From NCBI RefSeq assembly GCF_900055185.1, contig NZ_FIZX01000002.1, positions 1,120,586 to 1,184,585 of the forward strand: a stretch of 64,000 bases of DNA. The letters run 5' to 3'. Source of the stretch: Grimontia celer (GTDB taxonomy: Bacteria; Pseudomonadota; Gammaproteobacteria; Enterobacterales; Vibrionaceae). The notes under the pieces are model-generated. The model was not told the origin of the DNA. It was given only the letters and a program-made list of their open reading frames with translations, and did no database searches. The number at the start of each line of letters is the position of its first letter. The first letter of the stretch is position 1. Positions 45,184-54,707 of this stretch are shown here, in pieces. The position numbers and the translations under genes were made by a program.

Positions 45184-47106
45184 ATGTCTCTTCAACGTAA
45201 ATTCCTCGCTGCCATCGCGACACTCGGGGTAATTGCCAGTGCTATTGCATTTGTACTGACCAATATCAACGAAACCAACCACATCAAAGAGAGTGTTTAT
45301 GTCCAAAAAGAGAACCTAAGTCATGACTTACTTGGCTTAATGGACACAACACACAGCCTGATAATGGAACGTGTTGGCGCTAGTATGGCGTTGCTAAAAA
45401 AAGAGGGGCAAGAACTGGGCTCCCCTCGGCTTGGAGAACGTGTCACAGTCAACGACCGTGAAGCTTTGAATCTCTACCTTGGCGATAATCCACAAGCCAA
45501 CAATTTTGAACTTGTCGATAGGATAACCAGCACCATGGGGGGAACCGCAACCCTTTTCGCTAAAGATGGTTCTGAATTTGTGCGGGTCGCTACTAACGTT
45601 AAGAAGAACGGAAAACGTGCGACAGGTACGATATTGCTCCCGGGCGGCGCCGTCGATAAGAAAATAAAGGCGGGAGAAGCCTTCTACGGAAAGATTGATA
45701 TTCTCGGCGACCCTTACCTCACGGCCTATGAGCCCATTTTCGACAAGCAAAACACAGTGATCGGCATCTGGTATGTCGGGTATTCAGCAGATTTAAAACA
45801 ACTCTCCTCTGCCATCGGCAAGTCAAAGGTGTTGAATAGCGGTTTTGTCGCGCTTTTGGATAATAAAAAGCGCGTCAGAATGCATTCAGACTCGGTTGAT
45901 GCCGCAACGGTTGAACTGGCACTGAATGTTACCCCTGAAGCTTGGTCTGTTGCCCGATTCCCCTATGACAAATGGAACTACGAAATTGTCATCGCCTATC
46001 CGAATGAGGATGTTTCGGCATTGATCTTACAATCCGCGCTAAAAGCTTTTGCCGTCGTTGTCTGCTTTGTGGTTGCGTTTATGGTGATTAACTTTTTAGT
46101 GATGAAACAAATTGTAGGCAAACCTTTGAACGCCTTTATTGCAGCTATCAAGGATATTGCAGAAGGTGAAGGTGACCTCACTAAACGCTTTAACTCTGAT
46201 GCTTCCGACGAGTTCGGTATCATGGCAAGGCACTTCGACAAAGTGCTGGAGCGTATTCAAACCACCATCAAAGAGGTCATTGAATCTTCGGGTAAACTCT
46301 CTTCGGAATCTGAAGTATTGGCCAGTATCGCTGCCCACTCTTCAACAGCGATGAGTAAGCAAAATGAGGAAGTAGAACGTGCAGAGTACTCAATTCGACA
46401 ACTGAATGAATCCGCTCAATCTGTCACAGATAGCGCGAGCGCCGCTTCAGATGCGATCAATAAGGTAGATCAGGAAGTCGTGCGCGGTAATTCTGTGGTT
46501 CAGAACGTCATTGTGAGCTTAGAGAGCCAAGATGAATCTATGGCGAAATCTGCCAACGTTGTAAATGAACTGGCCAGTGCGACAGGTGATATCAGCGGTA
46601 TTCTTGATGTGATACTCCAGATTGCGGAGCAAACAAATCTGCTAGCACTGAATGCTGCCATTGAGGCCGCGCGGGCAGGAGAACAAGGTCGCGGATTTGC
46701 CGTTGTTGCCGATGAGGTACGCTCTCTTGCCAGCAGAACACAAGATTCGACTGGAGAAATCCGTGTGATGATCGAAAGGCTTCAAAATGGCACTAACGAA
46801 ATGTTGTCGCTAATGGAAAAGAATCGGGAAATTTCTGTTTCTAATGTCGAGGAAGCGAAAGCTGCTGGGGAAGTTTTAGAACACATTTTGTCGGCCGTAA
46901 AAATGCTGACTCAAGCGAATATTTCTATCAATAGCGTGGCTAACGAACAACACGTGGTGGCTGGAGAGATTCACCACAATATCGGCCAAATTGGTTCTAT
47001 CAGTAAGGAAAATGCGCAGTATATTGAGGAAACCCAACAAGCCAGTGAATACCTGCGATTGCTCTCAACACAGATGAATGAACTGCTTTCGACTTATCGT
47101 GTGTAG
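45184..47106 (+). CDS. Methyl-accepting chemotaxis protein with periplasmic Cache domain
   Basis: A 640-residue chemoreceptor. The first membrane segment is at residues about 6-26. A periplasmic Cache-type sensor follows to about 275 ([57 protein letters not shown]). The second membrane segment is near 280-308, then a HAMP domain ([23 protein letters not shown]). The signalling hairpin tip is [41 protein letters not shown]. No CheR-binding pentapeptide ends the protein. The ligand is unknown. Confidence 0.94.
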   Translation: MSLQRKFLAAIATLGVIASAIAFVLTNINETNHIKESVYVQKENLSHDLLGLMDTTHSLIMERVGASMALLKKEGQELGSPRLGERVTVNDREALNLYLGDNPQANNFELVDRITSTMGGTATLFAKDGSEFVRVATNVKKNGKRATGTILLPGGAVDKKIKAGEAFYGKIDILGDPYLTAYEPIFDKQNTVIGIWYVGYSADLKQLSSAIGKSKVLNSGFVALLDNKKRVRMHSDSVDAATVELALNVTPEAWSVARFPYDKWNYEIVIAYPNEDVSALILQSALKAFAVVVCFVVAFMVINFLVMKQIVGKPLNAFIAAIKDIAEGEGDLTKRFNSDASDEFGIMARHFDKVLERIQTTIKEVIESSGKLSSESEVLASIAAHSSTAMSKQNEEVERAEYSIRQLNESAQSVTDSASAASDAINKVDQEVVRGNSVVQNVIVSLESQDESMAKSANVVNELASATGDISGILDVILQIAEQTNLLALNAAIEAARAGEQGRGFAVVADEVRSLASRTQDSTGEIRVMIERLQNGTNEMLSLMEKNREISVSNVEEAKAAGEVLEHILSAVKMLTQANISINSVANEQHVVAGEIHHNIGQIGSISKENAQYIEETQQASEYLRLLSTQMNELLSTYRV

Positions 47107-47122
47107 TTTCAGGTAGAAATAC

Positions 47123-47155
47123 AAAACGCCCTGCATTTTTGCAGGGCGTTTTTAA
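47123..47155. terminator. Terminator after the chemoreceptor gene
   Basis: AAAACGCCCTGC / GCAGGGCGTTTT with an A/T loop and T-run. It can also serve the convergent RidA gene. Confidence 0.9.
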
Positions 47156-47172
47156 TTCATGGCTAATTTAAC

Positions 47173-47535
47173 TTAATGAAACTCTTCGCCAGCAGCGGCT
47201 ACAAATGCCATCTCAACCAGGTAATCTGGGTCTGCCAGCTCGGCCTTTACGCAAGCACGGCTTGGCGCAGTACCTTCTTCAAACCAGTTATCCCACACTT
47301 CATTCAGTGCTTCCAGGTTTGCAAAGTCAGTGATGTAGATAGTCACAGACAGGATGCGAGTTTTGTCTGCACCTACCGTTGCCAGCATTTCTTCTGCCTG
47401 CGCGAAAATTTGTTGCGTTTGGCCTTTGATGTCTGCACTCAGGTCGCTTTCTGGCACTTCAACGAAGTTTGCAATGCCATTGAACACGGTAACGTCTGAC
47501 CAACGCTTTGTAGGGTTAATTCGATGTATTTTCAT
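47173..47535 (-). CDS. RidA/YjgF-family protein (YoaB-like)
   Basis: A 120-residue protein of the RidA superfamily, whose members deaminate reactive enamines. It has RINPTKRWSDVTVFNGIANFVEVPES, DIKGQTQQIFAQAEEMLATVGADKTRILSVTIYITDFANLEALNEVWDNWF and APSRACVKAELADPDYLVEMAFVAA. The Arg in PSRACV is the catalytic Arg. The general shape is closest to the YoaB subgroup, with unknown substrate. It is convergent with the chemoreceptor gene. Confidence 0.9.
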   Translation of the reverse strand: MKIHRINPTKRWSDVTVFNGIANFVEVPESDLSADIKGQTQQIFAQAEEMLATVGADKTRILSVTIYITDFANLEALNEVWDNWFEEGTAPSRACVKAELADPDYLVEMAFVAAAGEEFH

Positions 47536-47798
47536 TGGGTTACTACCAGATTAGGTTTGACGGCACATACTAACATTTGAATGTACTGCTCGTCATCCCG
47601 GTCAGTTTGAATTATCACCAGTTAACATTTTATTGATGGGTATAAATAACTTAACCACACCCTGTTTTATTTTTGACTCACTTGAAACAGATAGGAATCA
47701 ATCGAAAATTTAGAAAATATGAATCGAAATAAAACGATGTACAAACTGTCTACTGTCAACAAGGATATAAAAACCAACCAATAAAAAAGGAATAAAAA

Positions 47799-48380
47799 AT
47801 GAAACGTATGTCGTCGGCAATTATATTAGCTTTGTCTTTATCACCTTCTCTTGCTTTTGCCTCAAACGATTACGCGGTTGACAGTGAAGCCTCTTCCATT
47901 AGTTTTGCAACCATTAAGAAAACTTACGTCGTTGAACCTGCCAACCTGAGCGGATTAGAAGGCAGTGTCGACGCTTCTGGTAGTTTCAGCATCACTGCCC
48001 CACTCTCTTCAATTGCAACTGGCATTCCTATTCGTAATCAGCGCCTTAACGACCTTTTCTTTGACTCCAAGAAGTTTCCGATGTTGAAGGTAGAAGGTCA
48101 GGTTTCAATCGAAAGCTTGGATGAATCTGGCGCACAACTTCAGCAGGCTATTCCTGCTAAGGTCACTCTGTTCGGTAACACTAAAGATGTGACGCTGAAT
48201 ATGAATATTATTAAATCCGGCGACAATATCTTCGCATTTACCACCAAACCAGTCATTATCAGTGGTGCAAAATTTGCTATTCCTGAAGAAAACCTAAAAG
48301 CAGTTTCAGCGACAGTCGGAAATATTGATATTTCCAGCACTGTGCCTGTCAATGTCAGTCTGGTATTTAAAGAAAAGTAG
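47799..48380 (+). CDS. Secreted YceI-family protein (second copy)
   Basis: A 193-residue protein with a signal peptide (MKRMSSAIILALSLSPSLAFA). A YceI-like domain follows: NDYAVDSEASSISFATIKKTYVVEPANLSGLEGSVDASGSFSITAPLSSIATGIPIRNQRLNDLFFDSKKFPMLKVEG, then PAKVTLFGNTKDVTL. It differs clearly from the YceI at 2207-2776, lacking the DRDKHLRSGDF-like motif. AAAAAAGGA precedes the ATG. It stands alone, without a cytochrome partner. The ligand is unknown. Confidence 0.85.
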   Translation: MKRMSSAIILALSLSPSLAFASNDYAVDSEASSISFATIKKTYVVEPANLSGLEGSVDASGSFSITAPLSSIATGIPIRNQRLNDLFFDSKKFPMLKVEGQVSIESLDESGAQLQQAIPAKVTLFGNTKDVTLNMNIIKSGDNIFAFTTKPVIISGAKFAIPEENLKAVSATVGNIDISSTVPVNVSLVFKEK

Positions 48381-48408
48381 TCATCTAAATAATCTTTAAT
48401 CCAAAATA

Positions 48409-48436
48409 ATAAAGCCAGCAACTGCTGGCTTTATTT
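48409..48436. terminator. Terminator between the YceI gene and the aminotransferase gene
   Basis: ATAAAGCCAGCA / TGCTGGCTTTAT, followed by TTAA. It is symmetrical and can act in both directions. Confidence 0.8.
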
Positions 48437-48454
48437 AATTTAAAGTGAAACTGA

Positions 48455-49639
48455 TTATTTCGCGACAGCGATCAATGCATCTGCCAGATAGTCAATTCGA
48501 GTTTCCGTTAAACCCGCGACATTAATGCGACTGTCGCCGACCGCATAGATACCGAAGTCATCATGCAGCTTTGCTACTTGTTCTTGCGTCAGACCCAGCA
48601 TGGAGAACATACCTTTGTGCTCTTTGATGAAGTCAAAGCGGTTGTCGCCGGTACGTGCTGCTAACGCAGAACTCAAACCCTCACGCAGTGTGATGATTCG
48701 TCCGCGCATCGCATCCAGCTCATCTTTCCATTGTTTGGTCAGCTCATCACTCGTCAGGATGGTTTCGACGATCGCTGCACCGTGATCAGGCGGCATAGTG
48801 TAAGTTGCACGAGCTAACTGCAGAATGCGTCCTTTTGCATTACCTGCTTCTTTCGCGCTCTTGCCGATAACAATCGCTGCTCCTGTGCGCTCACGGTACA
48901 AACCGAAGTTCTTTGAACAAGACGTCGCAATCAACATCTCTTCTACTGAATCCGCAAGCAGGCGCAAACCGTTCGCGTCTTCTTCCAGCCCTTCACCGAA
49001 ACCTTGGTATGCAATATCGACAAATGGCGTGAAGCCATTTTTTTGCGCCAGTTCGTTAATCGCTTGCCAGTGTTCTGGACGGATATCAGCACCTGTTGGG
49101 TTGTGACAACAGCCGTGCAGCAGAACCACATCATCAGGGCCTGCACTCGCCAGCGCATCCAGCATTGCATCTGCATCAACTTGCTTGGTCGTAGCGTTGA
49201 AGTACGGGTAAAACTTCACCGTCAAACCTGCTGCTTCCATCACTGGCTTGTGATTCACATAGCTTGGGTCACTGATCCATACCGTAGTGATCGGCTTCGC
49301 CAGATACATCAAGTCAGCCAACATGCGCAGCGCGCCACTTGCGCCAGGGGTTTGCACCGCTGCACTGCGTGAGAATCCGTCTGTGCCTTTTAGCAGTAGG
49401 TTCGTCATCGCTTGGTTATAGGCTTCACTGCCTGCCAATCCGACATAGCTTTTTGTGGTTTGGGAGTCTGCCAACTGTTGTTGCGCCGCTTTCACCGCCT
49501 GCATGATTGGGGTGTTGCCCTGACTGTCTTTATAAACGCCAATCCCGAGGTCCATTTTTTCTGCCCGGTTGTCTTCGCGAAAAGCAATGGAGAGAGACAA
49601 GATAGGATCTTGTTGCGCCGGAGATAGCAGATCTAACAT
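48455..49639 (-). CDS. Aromatic amino acid aminotransferase (TyrB/AspC type)
   Basis: A 394-residue fold-type I PLP aminotransferase that moves amino groups between aromatic or dicarboxylic amino acids and 2-oxo acids. Motifs: MDLGIGVYKDSQGNTPIM, YVGLAGSEAYNQAM, QTPGASGALRMLADL, VWISDPSYVNHKPVMEAAGL, LHGCCHNPTGADI, FVDIAYQGFGEGL and the PLP-Lys in ATSCSKNFGLYRERTGAA. The AspC/TyrB subfamily is clear; tyrosine versus aspartate preference is not certain. Aromatic preference is supported by proximity to phhAB and aroG only. Confidence 0.9.
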   Translation of the reverse strand: MLDLLSPAQQDPILSLSIAFREDNRAEKMDLGIGVYKDSQGNTPIMQAVKAAQQQLADSQTTKSYVGLAGSEAYNQAMTNLLLKGTDGFSRSAAVQTPGASGALRMLADLMYLAKPITTVWISDPSYVNHKPVMEAAGLTVKFYPYFNATTKQVDADAMLDALASAGPDDVVLLHGCCHNPTGADIRPEHWQAINELAQKNGFTPFVDIAYQGFGEGLEEDANGLRLLADSVEEMLIATSCSKNFGLYRERTGAAIVIGKSAKEAGNAKGRILQLARATYTMPPDHGAAIVETILTSDELTKQWKDELDAMRGRIITLREGLSSALAARTGDNRFDFIKEHKGMFSMLGLTQEQVAKLHDDFGIYAVGDSRINVAGLTETRIDYLADALIAVAK

Positions 49640-49710
49640 TCGATAACTTCCTTATTTAACGGCAATTCGTCTTACTGGCTTTTACATTACTAAATGTTGC
49701 TGAAGGCGCA

Positions 49711-49755
49711 ACTAAAAAAGCGCATCTCAATCAGATTGAAATGCGCTTTTGGCTG
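49711..49755 (-). terminator. Terminator after the protease-like gene
   Basis: Minus-strand stem AAAAGCGCAT ... ATGCGCTTTT extended by TCAATC / GATTGA, then a six-base T-run, ahead of the aminotransferase gene. Confidence 0.85.
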
Positions 49756-49774
49756 TAAATTCGTCAAGTGAGAT

Positions 49775-50308
49775 TTACTGATCCAGTTTCCCAGGTTTTG
49801 GCTGCACATATTGACGGCTGACATCCACAACCGCGGTGTCTTTCAGATAGGTGCGCCCCAACAGTACGGGAAAGTTGAGATGATGCCTGTCGCGCAGAGT
49901 AAATTCAGTGGACTCCGTGACATCACCGATGGTGATCGGCATTTCCACTACATAGCGGCGATCATAGCCTTCAGCGCTTGATTGGATAATGCGAACCGTT
50001 CGGACGACTGGCAGTTCCATTAAATCACTTTCTTTTTCATCATGGGCCAACCTGAAACTCACCCATTCTTCGCCATTGCGCTCAAACGCTTTGATGTCGA
50101 TAGCGCTGATTGAAGAGGTCGTCGCCCCAGTGTCGACTCGGGCTTTCGCGATCACGTTGATGTCATCAACCCTCACCCACTCTTTCTCACCCATCATCAG
50201 TTTTCCATCTGGCAGGTGTTCATAACTTTCAGCAGTGTTCGCAGTATTTGCAAAGCTGAACGGGCTTAATACGATAAGTAAAAAGAAGGCGGCAATACGT
50301 TGGTTCAT
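49775..50308 (-). CDS. Secreted retropepsin-like (RimB/DUF785, "ATP-dependent zinc protease") protein
   Basis: A 177-residue protein with a signal peptide ending near FSFANTANTA. The domain is PF05618-like: GEKEWVRVDDINVIAKARVDTGATTSSISAIDIKAFERNG with the aspartic-protease-like DTGATTSS, and a late FTLRDRHHLNFPVLLGRTYL. The label ATP-dependent zinc protease is historical; no zinc or ATP motif is visible. Homologues often occur with ATP-grasp RimK enzymes, not seen here. A periplasmic peptidase function is inferred. Confidence 0.82.
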   Translation of the reverse strand: MNQRIAAFFLLIVLSPFSFANTANTAESYEHLPDGKLMMGEKEWVRVDDINVIAKARVDTGATTSSISAIDIKAFERNGEEWVSFRLAHDEKESDLMELPVVRTVRIIQSSAEGYDRRYVVEMPITIGDVTESTEFTLRDRHHLNFPVLLGRTYLKDTAVVDVSRQYVQPKPGKLDQ

Positions 50309-50439
50309 TGCGATGTCCTTGTGGTAACAGCAAATTCATTGGAATGGACAATGCGTGTTGTCGAAAGTTCGTAACGGCTTTAAAACTACACTAAGTTTCT
50401 GAATTTCAGCTTAATATGGCGAGAAATTCACGGTTTGGC

Positions 50440-50470
50440 AAATAACAACGCCGCAATTAAGCGGCGTTGA
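50440..50470 (-). terminator. Terminator after nrdG
   Basis: CAACGCCGC / GCGGCGTTG with an AATTAA loop, 40 bp past the nrdG stop. The T-run is moderate. Confidence 0.75.
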
Positions 50471-50508
50471 AGGAACACTAACAAACTGTAGCTCGTGCTG
50501 TGTTAACG

Positions 50509-50973
50509 TCACGTCAAACGGTGCACAACCTGATTCGAGCTACCTCGCCAAGGTAGCGAAGGATCTGCTAACGCTTTTTCAAACTTACCGTCCACCAGCA
50601 CATCCACATAACTCACCACTTCGCGCTGCGCTTCGGTCAGGTCATCAAGCGAATATCCGGTCCACATCCAAATGTCTTTGGCCTCGCATTCGTCTTTCAC
50701 GCGCTGAACAAGCTTCAACACGCTTTGCAGGTTCACTGGAAGCAGTGGGTCACCACCGCTGATCGATAATCCACGACGCTTGATGCGGGTGTCATTCAAA
50801 TCCGCAATGATGCGATCTTCCATTGCCTGATCGAAAAACTCGCCAGACGATGGTGACCAGGTACTTTGGTTATAACAGCCTCGGCATTGATGTTCGCAGC
50901 CAGACACAAACAGAGTGCAACGCGTACCTTCGCCGTTAACTACATCTACCGGATAATACTGGTGGAAGTTCAT
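50509..50973 (-). CDS. nrdG: Anaerobic ribonucleotide reductase activating protein NrdG
   Basis: A 154-residue radical SAM enzyme that generates the glycyl radical on NrdD. The [4Fe-4S] cluster motif is SGCEHQCRGCYNQSTW. The SAM-binding region is LSISGGDPLLPVNLQSVL, and WMWTGYSLDDLTE and DVLVDGKF complete the family pattern. The start at 50973 lies 10 bp after nrdD; an open frame to 51066 overlaps nrdD and is not family-like. Confidence 0.95.
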   Translation of the reverse strand: MNFHQYYPVDVVNGEGTRCTLFVSGCEHQCRGCYNQSTWSPSSGEFFDQAMEDRIIADLNDTRIKRRGLSISGGDPLLPVNLQSVLKLVQRVKDECEAKDIWMWTGYSLDDLTEAQREVVSYVDVLVDGKFEKALADPSLPWRGSSNQVVHRLT

Positions 50974-50983
50974 TCTCGCTCGC

Positions 50984-53104
50984 TTACATGTGCTTAACGC
51001 GACGTTTAACTTCTTCCTGTTTACCGTCATTGAATGGGCGTGCATCCGGGCTTCCCAGGTAGCCACAAACGCGGCGGGTCACTGACACTTTGGTCGAGTC
51101 ATGGTTGCCACAGCTTGGGCATACAAAGCCTTTACTTGAACAGTCAAACTCGCCAGTGAATCCACATTCGTAACATTCATCAATGGGTGTATTCGTGCCG
51201 TAGTATGGAACACGTTCGTAACTGTAGTCCCAAACGTCTTCCAGTGCTTCTACGTTGTGCTGAATGTTCGGATATTCACCGTAGCAAATGAAACCACCGT
51301 TAGCGATAGCTGGATAAGCCATCTCGAAATCAATCTTGTCATATGGGTTCACTTTCTTTTCAACATCCAAGTGGAAACTGTTGGTGTAGTAACCTTTGTC
51401 TGTAACGCCATTGACTACACCGAACTCTTTGGTGTCGATCTTACAGAAGCGGCTGCACAAGTTTTCACTTGGCGTACTGTATAAGCTAAAACCGTAACCA
51501 GTTTCATCTTTCCAGCTGTCTGTTGCCGCTTTCAAGTGTTTAACGATGTTCAGCGCTTTTTCGCGCAGCGCTTCTGAATCGTAAACGTGCTCTTCTACGC
51601 CATACAGCGAATTCATGGTTTCGTGAATACCGATGTAGCCCAGAGAAATAGAAGCACGGCCATTCTTGAAGATTTCGCTGACATCATCATCTGGGTTCAG
51701 GCGAACACCACACGCCCCTTCCATGTATAGGATTGGTGCAACACGGGCTTTCACGCCTTGAAGACGAGCAATACGGGTGTCTAGGCCTTCACGGGCGACC
51801 GCTAACACTTCATCCAACAGTTTGTAGAAGGCTTCTTCACAACCATTAGCACGAATCGCAATACGCGGCAGGTTAATCGATACAACACCGATGTTATTGC
51901 GGCCTTCATGAATCAGTTCGCCATTTTCTTCATACGCAGACAAGAAGCTTCGACAACCCATCGGCGTTTTGAACGAACCCGTCACTTCAACCACTTTGTC
52001 AAAGTTCAGGATGTCTGGGTACATACGTTTTGACGCACATTCCAGCGCCAGCTTTTTAATGTCGTAGTTTGGCTCACCGTCTTTCAGGTTCAGGCCAGAT
52101 TTCAGACTGAAAACCAGTTTCGGGAAAACTGCGGTTTTACGGTTCTTACCCAAACCTGCAATGCGGTTACGCAAAATGGATTGTTGAATAAGACGCGCTG
52201 CCCAAGATTCACCCAAACCAAAACCGAAGGTAACAAACGGCGTTTGACCATTCGCAGTGTGCAGAGTGTTCACTTCATATTCCAGAGATTGGAAAGCGTC
52301 GTAACATTCTTTCTCAGTACGCGCACGGGCATAACTTTCTGCGTCTGGAATATCCCACTCTCGTGCCACCATCAGGTGTTTTTCGTAGCTGATTTCAACG
52401 TAAGGAGCCAGAGTTTCGTCAATGCGGTTGATCGTTGTACCGCCGTATATGTGGCTAGCGACTTGTGCGATGATTTGTGCCGTCACTGCTGTTGCGGTCT
52501 GGATAGATTTCGGTGTGTCGATTTCCGCATTACCCATTTTGAAGCCATGCGTCAGCATGTTCTCCAGATCAACCAACATGCAGTTGAACATTGGGAAGAA
52601 TGGCGCGTAGTCCAGATCGTGATAGTGAATATCACCCTGCTCGTGAGCACGTACAACCGCTTTTGGCAGCATGTACTGCTTGGCGTAGTGCTTCGCTACA
52701 ATGCCCGCCAGCAAGTCGCGCTGAGTTGGGATGACTTTGCTGTCTTTGTTCGCATTTTCGTTGAGGATGTCAGAGTTGGTTTGCTCAACCAGACCGCGAA
52801 TTTCATGGTTCAGCCGGCTTTTCTTCTCTCGAATGCTGTCGCGATCATGACGGTATTCAATGTATGCACGGGCAACCGCCTTGTATGGCCCTGCCATCAG
52901 GTGGTTTTCCACGGCATCCTGAATTTGATTGATATCCACTTCATCGCTGCGCATGAATTGCGCGAGTACGCCATCTGCTACTGCTGCTGCATAGGCTTGA
53001 TCCATGTCTTCTACTGCAAACGCCGCGCTCAGTACTGCATCCTGAATACGTTGGCGCTCGAACGGTACGCGGCCTCCATCGCGTTTGATGACAACAGGTT
53101 TCAC
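50984..53104 (-). CDS. nrdD: Anaerobic ribonucleoside-triphosphate reductase NrdD
   Basis: A 706-residue class III ribonucleotide reductase that makes deoxynucleotides without oxygen. The ATP-cone is at residues about 3-95 (VIKRDGGRVPFERQRIQDAVLSAAFAV). Catalytic core features are HYHDLDYAPFFPMFNCMLVDLENMLTHGFKMGN and GYIGIHETMNSLYG. The zinc site has CYECGFTGEFDCSSKGFVCPSCGNHD. The glycyl radical loop is RRVCGYLGSPDARPFNDGKQEEVKRRVKH. NrdD-NrdG order matches E. coli. An FNR-like site lies about 295 bp upstream. Confidence 0.96.
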   Translation of the reverse strand: MKPVVIKRDGGRVPFERQRIQDAVLSAAFAVEDMDQAYAAAVADGVLAQFMRSDEVDINQIQDAVENHLMAGPYKAVARAYIEYRHDRDSIREKKSRLNHEIRGLVEQTNSDILNENANKDSKVIPTQRDLLAGIVAKHYAKQYMLPKAVVRAHEQGDIHYHDLDYAPFFPMFNCMLVDLENMLTHGFKMGNAEIDTPKSIQTATAVTAQIIAQVASHIYGGTTINRIDETLAPYVEISYEKHLMVAREWDIPDAESYARARTEKECYDAFQSLEYEVNTLHTANGQTPFVTFGFGLGESWAARLIQQSILRNRIAGLGKNRKTAVFPKLVFSLKSGLNLKDGEPNYDIKKLALECASKRMYPDILNFDKVVEVTGSFKTPMGCRSFLSAYEENGELIHEGRNNIGVVSINLPRIAIRANGCEEAFYKLLDEVLAVAREGLDTRIARLQGVKARVAPILYMEGACGVRLNPDDDVSEIFKNGRASISLGYIGIHETMNSLYGVEEHVYDSEALREKALNIVKHLKAATDSWKDETGYGFSLYSTPSENLCSRFCKIDTKEFGVVNGVTDKGYYTNSFHLDVEKKVNPYDKIDFEMAYPAIANGGFICYGEYPNIQHNVEALEDVWDYSYERVPYYGTNTPIDECYECGFTGEFDCSSKGFVCPSCGNHDSTKVSVTRRVCGYLGSPDARPFNDGKQEEVKRRVKHM

Positions 53105-53167
53105 AAATAGCTCCTCAACAAATCGGCCCTCTTTAACTGCAAGGGAAAGAAAATCAGGTCGACCACT

Positions 53168-53186
53168 TTAGGGTCTGTTGACCTCA
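53168..53186 (+). mobile_element. Solo terminal sequence related to the 121-bp MITE-like element
   Basis: TTAGGGTCTGTTGACCTCA shares TAGGG(T/G)CTGTTGACCT with the left end of the element at 56341-56461. No second end was found nearby, so this looks like a remnant of an insertion sequence or MITE. Confidence 0.5.
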
Positions 53187-53398
53187 GTAAGTCGTCGTTA
53201 GGTTTTGGAAGTAGCCAGCCATATCCGTGAAAAAGCACGCCATTTCGCGTTAGTTGAGCGAAATCGAACAAGGATCCGGCAAGATCCAATCGACCTACAC
53301 GCAAATGTGAATGGCGTCAATAAATACCAAATATGGGCGAATTCAAAGCTAGGACTACAATATGTGGTGTATTAGACCGTCGAGCTGAATACGATACT

Positions 53399-53412
53399 TT
53401 GATTTAGATCAT
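53399..53412. promoter_or_regulatory. Candidate FNR box for nrdDG
   Basis: TTGAT-TTAG-ATCAT matches TTGAT-N4-ATCAA at 9 of 10 positions. FNR activation of nrdDG is established in E. coli. The site is about 295 bp before the nrdD start, so a long leader would be needed. Confidence 0.5.
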
Positions 53413-53470
53413 GGCCCGAGGGGATGCGATTTTTATCTATTCGATTAGTGTGGACAAACTTCAAGAAATG

Positions 53471-53499
53471 AAAAAAGCCTGTCAAAATTTGCTACAGGC
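53471..53499 (-). terminator. Terminator-like hairpin on the minus strand upstream of the FNR site
   Basis: Minus-strand stem GCCTGT / ACAGGC with an 11-base loop and a six-base T-run. It would stop antisense transcripts entering the nrdD promoter region. Confidence 0.5.
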
Positions 53500-53622
53500 A
53501 CCCCAAATTCTTTATGTTGTAAAAACTGTGGGATACCGTATGAACTACTATGCGCTTGAAGGCCTTGTATTTTCTGACCCACAACGCTCCCATTTTAAGA
53601 ACAAACACTTAGCAACTATTTA

Positions 53623-54582
53623 ATGAATTCAGCAAAAACATCACGACACCCTATTTTATTCCAGCGGACACTATGTTCATGGCTAGCTGTTATTGTGCCT
53701 TTGCTATTTTTACTCAAGGTTTCGAGCGCTTACGCAACCTTGTCTATAGCGACGTGGAACATGGAATGGTTGAGTGACAAAAACGACATCATTCAGAGTA
53801 AGCGAACGGAAGACGATTATTTGATGATGCAAACCGTATCTTCAGTCATTGATGCTGATCTGGTTGCGTTTCAGGAGGTCGATAGCGAAGCATCGCTTGA
53901 GAAAGTGCTTAACCCTGCCGACTACGATTTTTATTTCTCAGATCGCGCCAAGTACTTCAAGAAAAGCCGTGGTAGCCATCAGTTCACTGGCTGGGCGGTA
54001 AAAAAAGGTATCAAGGTCTTTGATCACATGGATTATCAGCCGCTCGGTTTACCCACTTTCTTATCTAGGGGTGACTTGCGTTATGGTGCGTATATCGAAG
54101 TGGTACGCGACAACCAGCCCTCGCTGCATCTGCTTTCCATTCACCTCAAATCGGGCTGCTTTGAAACGCCAGTTCGACGCAACAACAGCTGTAAAAAGCT
54201 CGCCAGACAAATCGAAGCTCTGGGTATTTGGATTAATGCCCGCCTCAAACTCGGACAGGAATTCGTTATCGCCGGCGATTTTAACCACTACATGAATGAA
54301 AAAAATGAGTGGGTCTGGGATCAGCTTGTGGACGAAGTCGGTGAAGAGAATATGGTGAAGCTCACCCAATACACAGACGCCAAATGTAAGGCGCGAAAAT
54401 ACAACTATCGAACCAAACGCTGGGAACATGTTGTCTACCGAAAACTCATTGACCACATTGTCGCCAGCCCGGGTGCGTTACCTGAATCTTCGACGCCAAA
54501 AGCGCGCCAATATCAATACTCTTATCACGCAGTCGCGACATATCGCCTTTCAGATCACTGTCCTGTGATTGTCGACTTGTAA
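53623..54582 (+). CDS. Secreted endonuclease/exonuclease/phosphatase family protein
   Basis: A 319-residue protein with an N-terminal hydrophobic signal (LCSWLAVIVPLLFLLKVSSAYA). The EEP fold (DNase I/exonuclease III/sphingomyelinase) is shown by LSIATWNMEWL (metal Asn), LVAFQEVDS (catalytic Glu), LLSIHLKSGCFETPV, FVIAGDFNHYMNEK (GDFN) and a final YRLSDHCPVIVDL (SDHxP). All active-site residues are present. The substrate could be DNA, a phosphoinositide or a phosphodiester; unknown. Confidence 0.88.
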   Translation: MNSAKTSRHPILFQRTLCSWLAVIVPLLFLLKVSSAYATLSIATWNMEWLSDKNDIIQSKRTEDDYLMMQTVSSVIDADLVAFQEVDSEASLEKVLNPADYDFYFSDRAKYFKKSRGSHQFTGWAVKKGIKVFDHMDYQPLGLPTFLSRGDLRYGAYIEVVRDNQPSLHLLSIHLKSGCFETPVRRNNSCKKLARQIEALGIWINARLKLGQEFVIAGDFNHYMNEKNEWVWDQLVDEVGEENMVKLTQYTDAKCKARKYNYRTKRWEHVVYRKLIDHIVASPGALPESSTPKARQYQYSYHAVATYRLSDHCPVIVDL

Positions 54583-54707
54583 GTTTCCTGAACTTCCCCA
54601 CAATGCCCTCTTTTTGCGGCGCTTTTAAGTCGCTCTGACCTATTACTGACAAAACTCGCAACGCCCGCTTTTACAATGCGGTAAAACAAGAAAGATGGAA
54701 CACCAAA

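Larger units (their letters stand above)
53105..53622. other. 518-bp intergenic region upstream of nrdD
   Basis: It includes a solo MITE-like end at 53168-53186, an FNR-like site at 53399-53412 and a terminator-like hairpin at 53471-53499. A 70-residue open frame (53411-53623) overlaps the next gene by one base but has no family features. Confidence 0.55.

Noticed and set aside
49640-49700. TyrR box before the aromatic aminotransferase gene
   Set aside because: Only one half-site (TTTACA) is good; the other half matches at one position of six.
53101-53304. 67-residue minus-strand frame before nrdD, possibly a leader peptide or transposase remnant
   Set aside because: It overlaps the nrdD start and the solo MITE end. 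No transposase motif could be seen.
53320-53370. Possible pair of NrdR boxes before nrdD
   Set aside because: Two ATATG-centred sequences lie 29 bp apart, not the usual 31-32, and match the consensus poorly.
53411-53623. 70-residue open frame (MARGDAIFIYSISVDKLQEMKK...) ending with a TAATG overlap with the EEP gene
   Set aside because: It has no ribosome site, no family resemblance, contains the terminator-like hairpin and starts in the FNR-like box.
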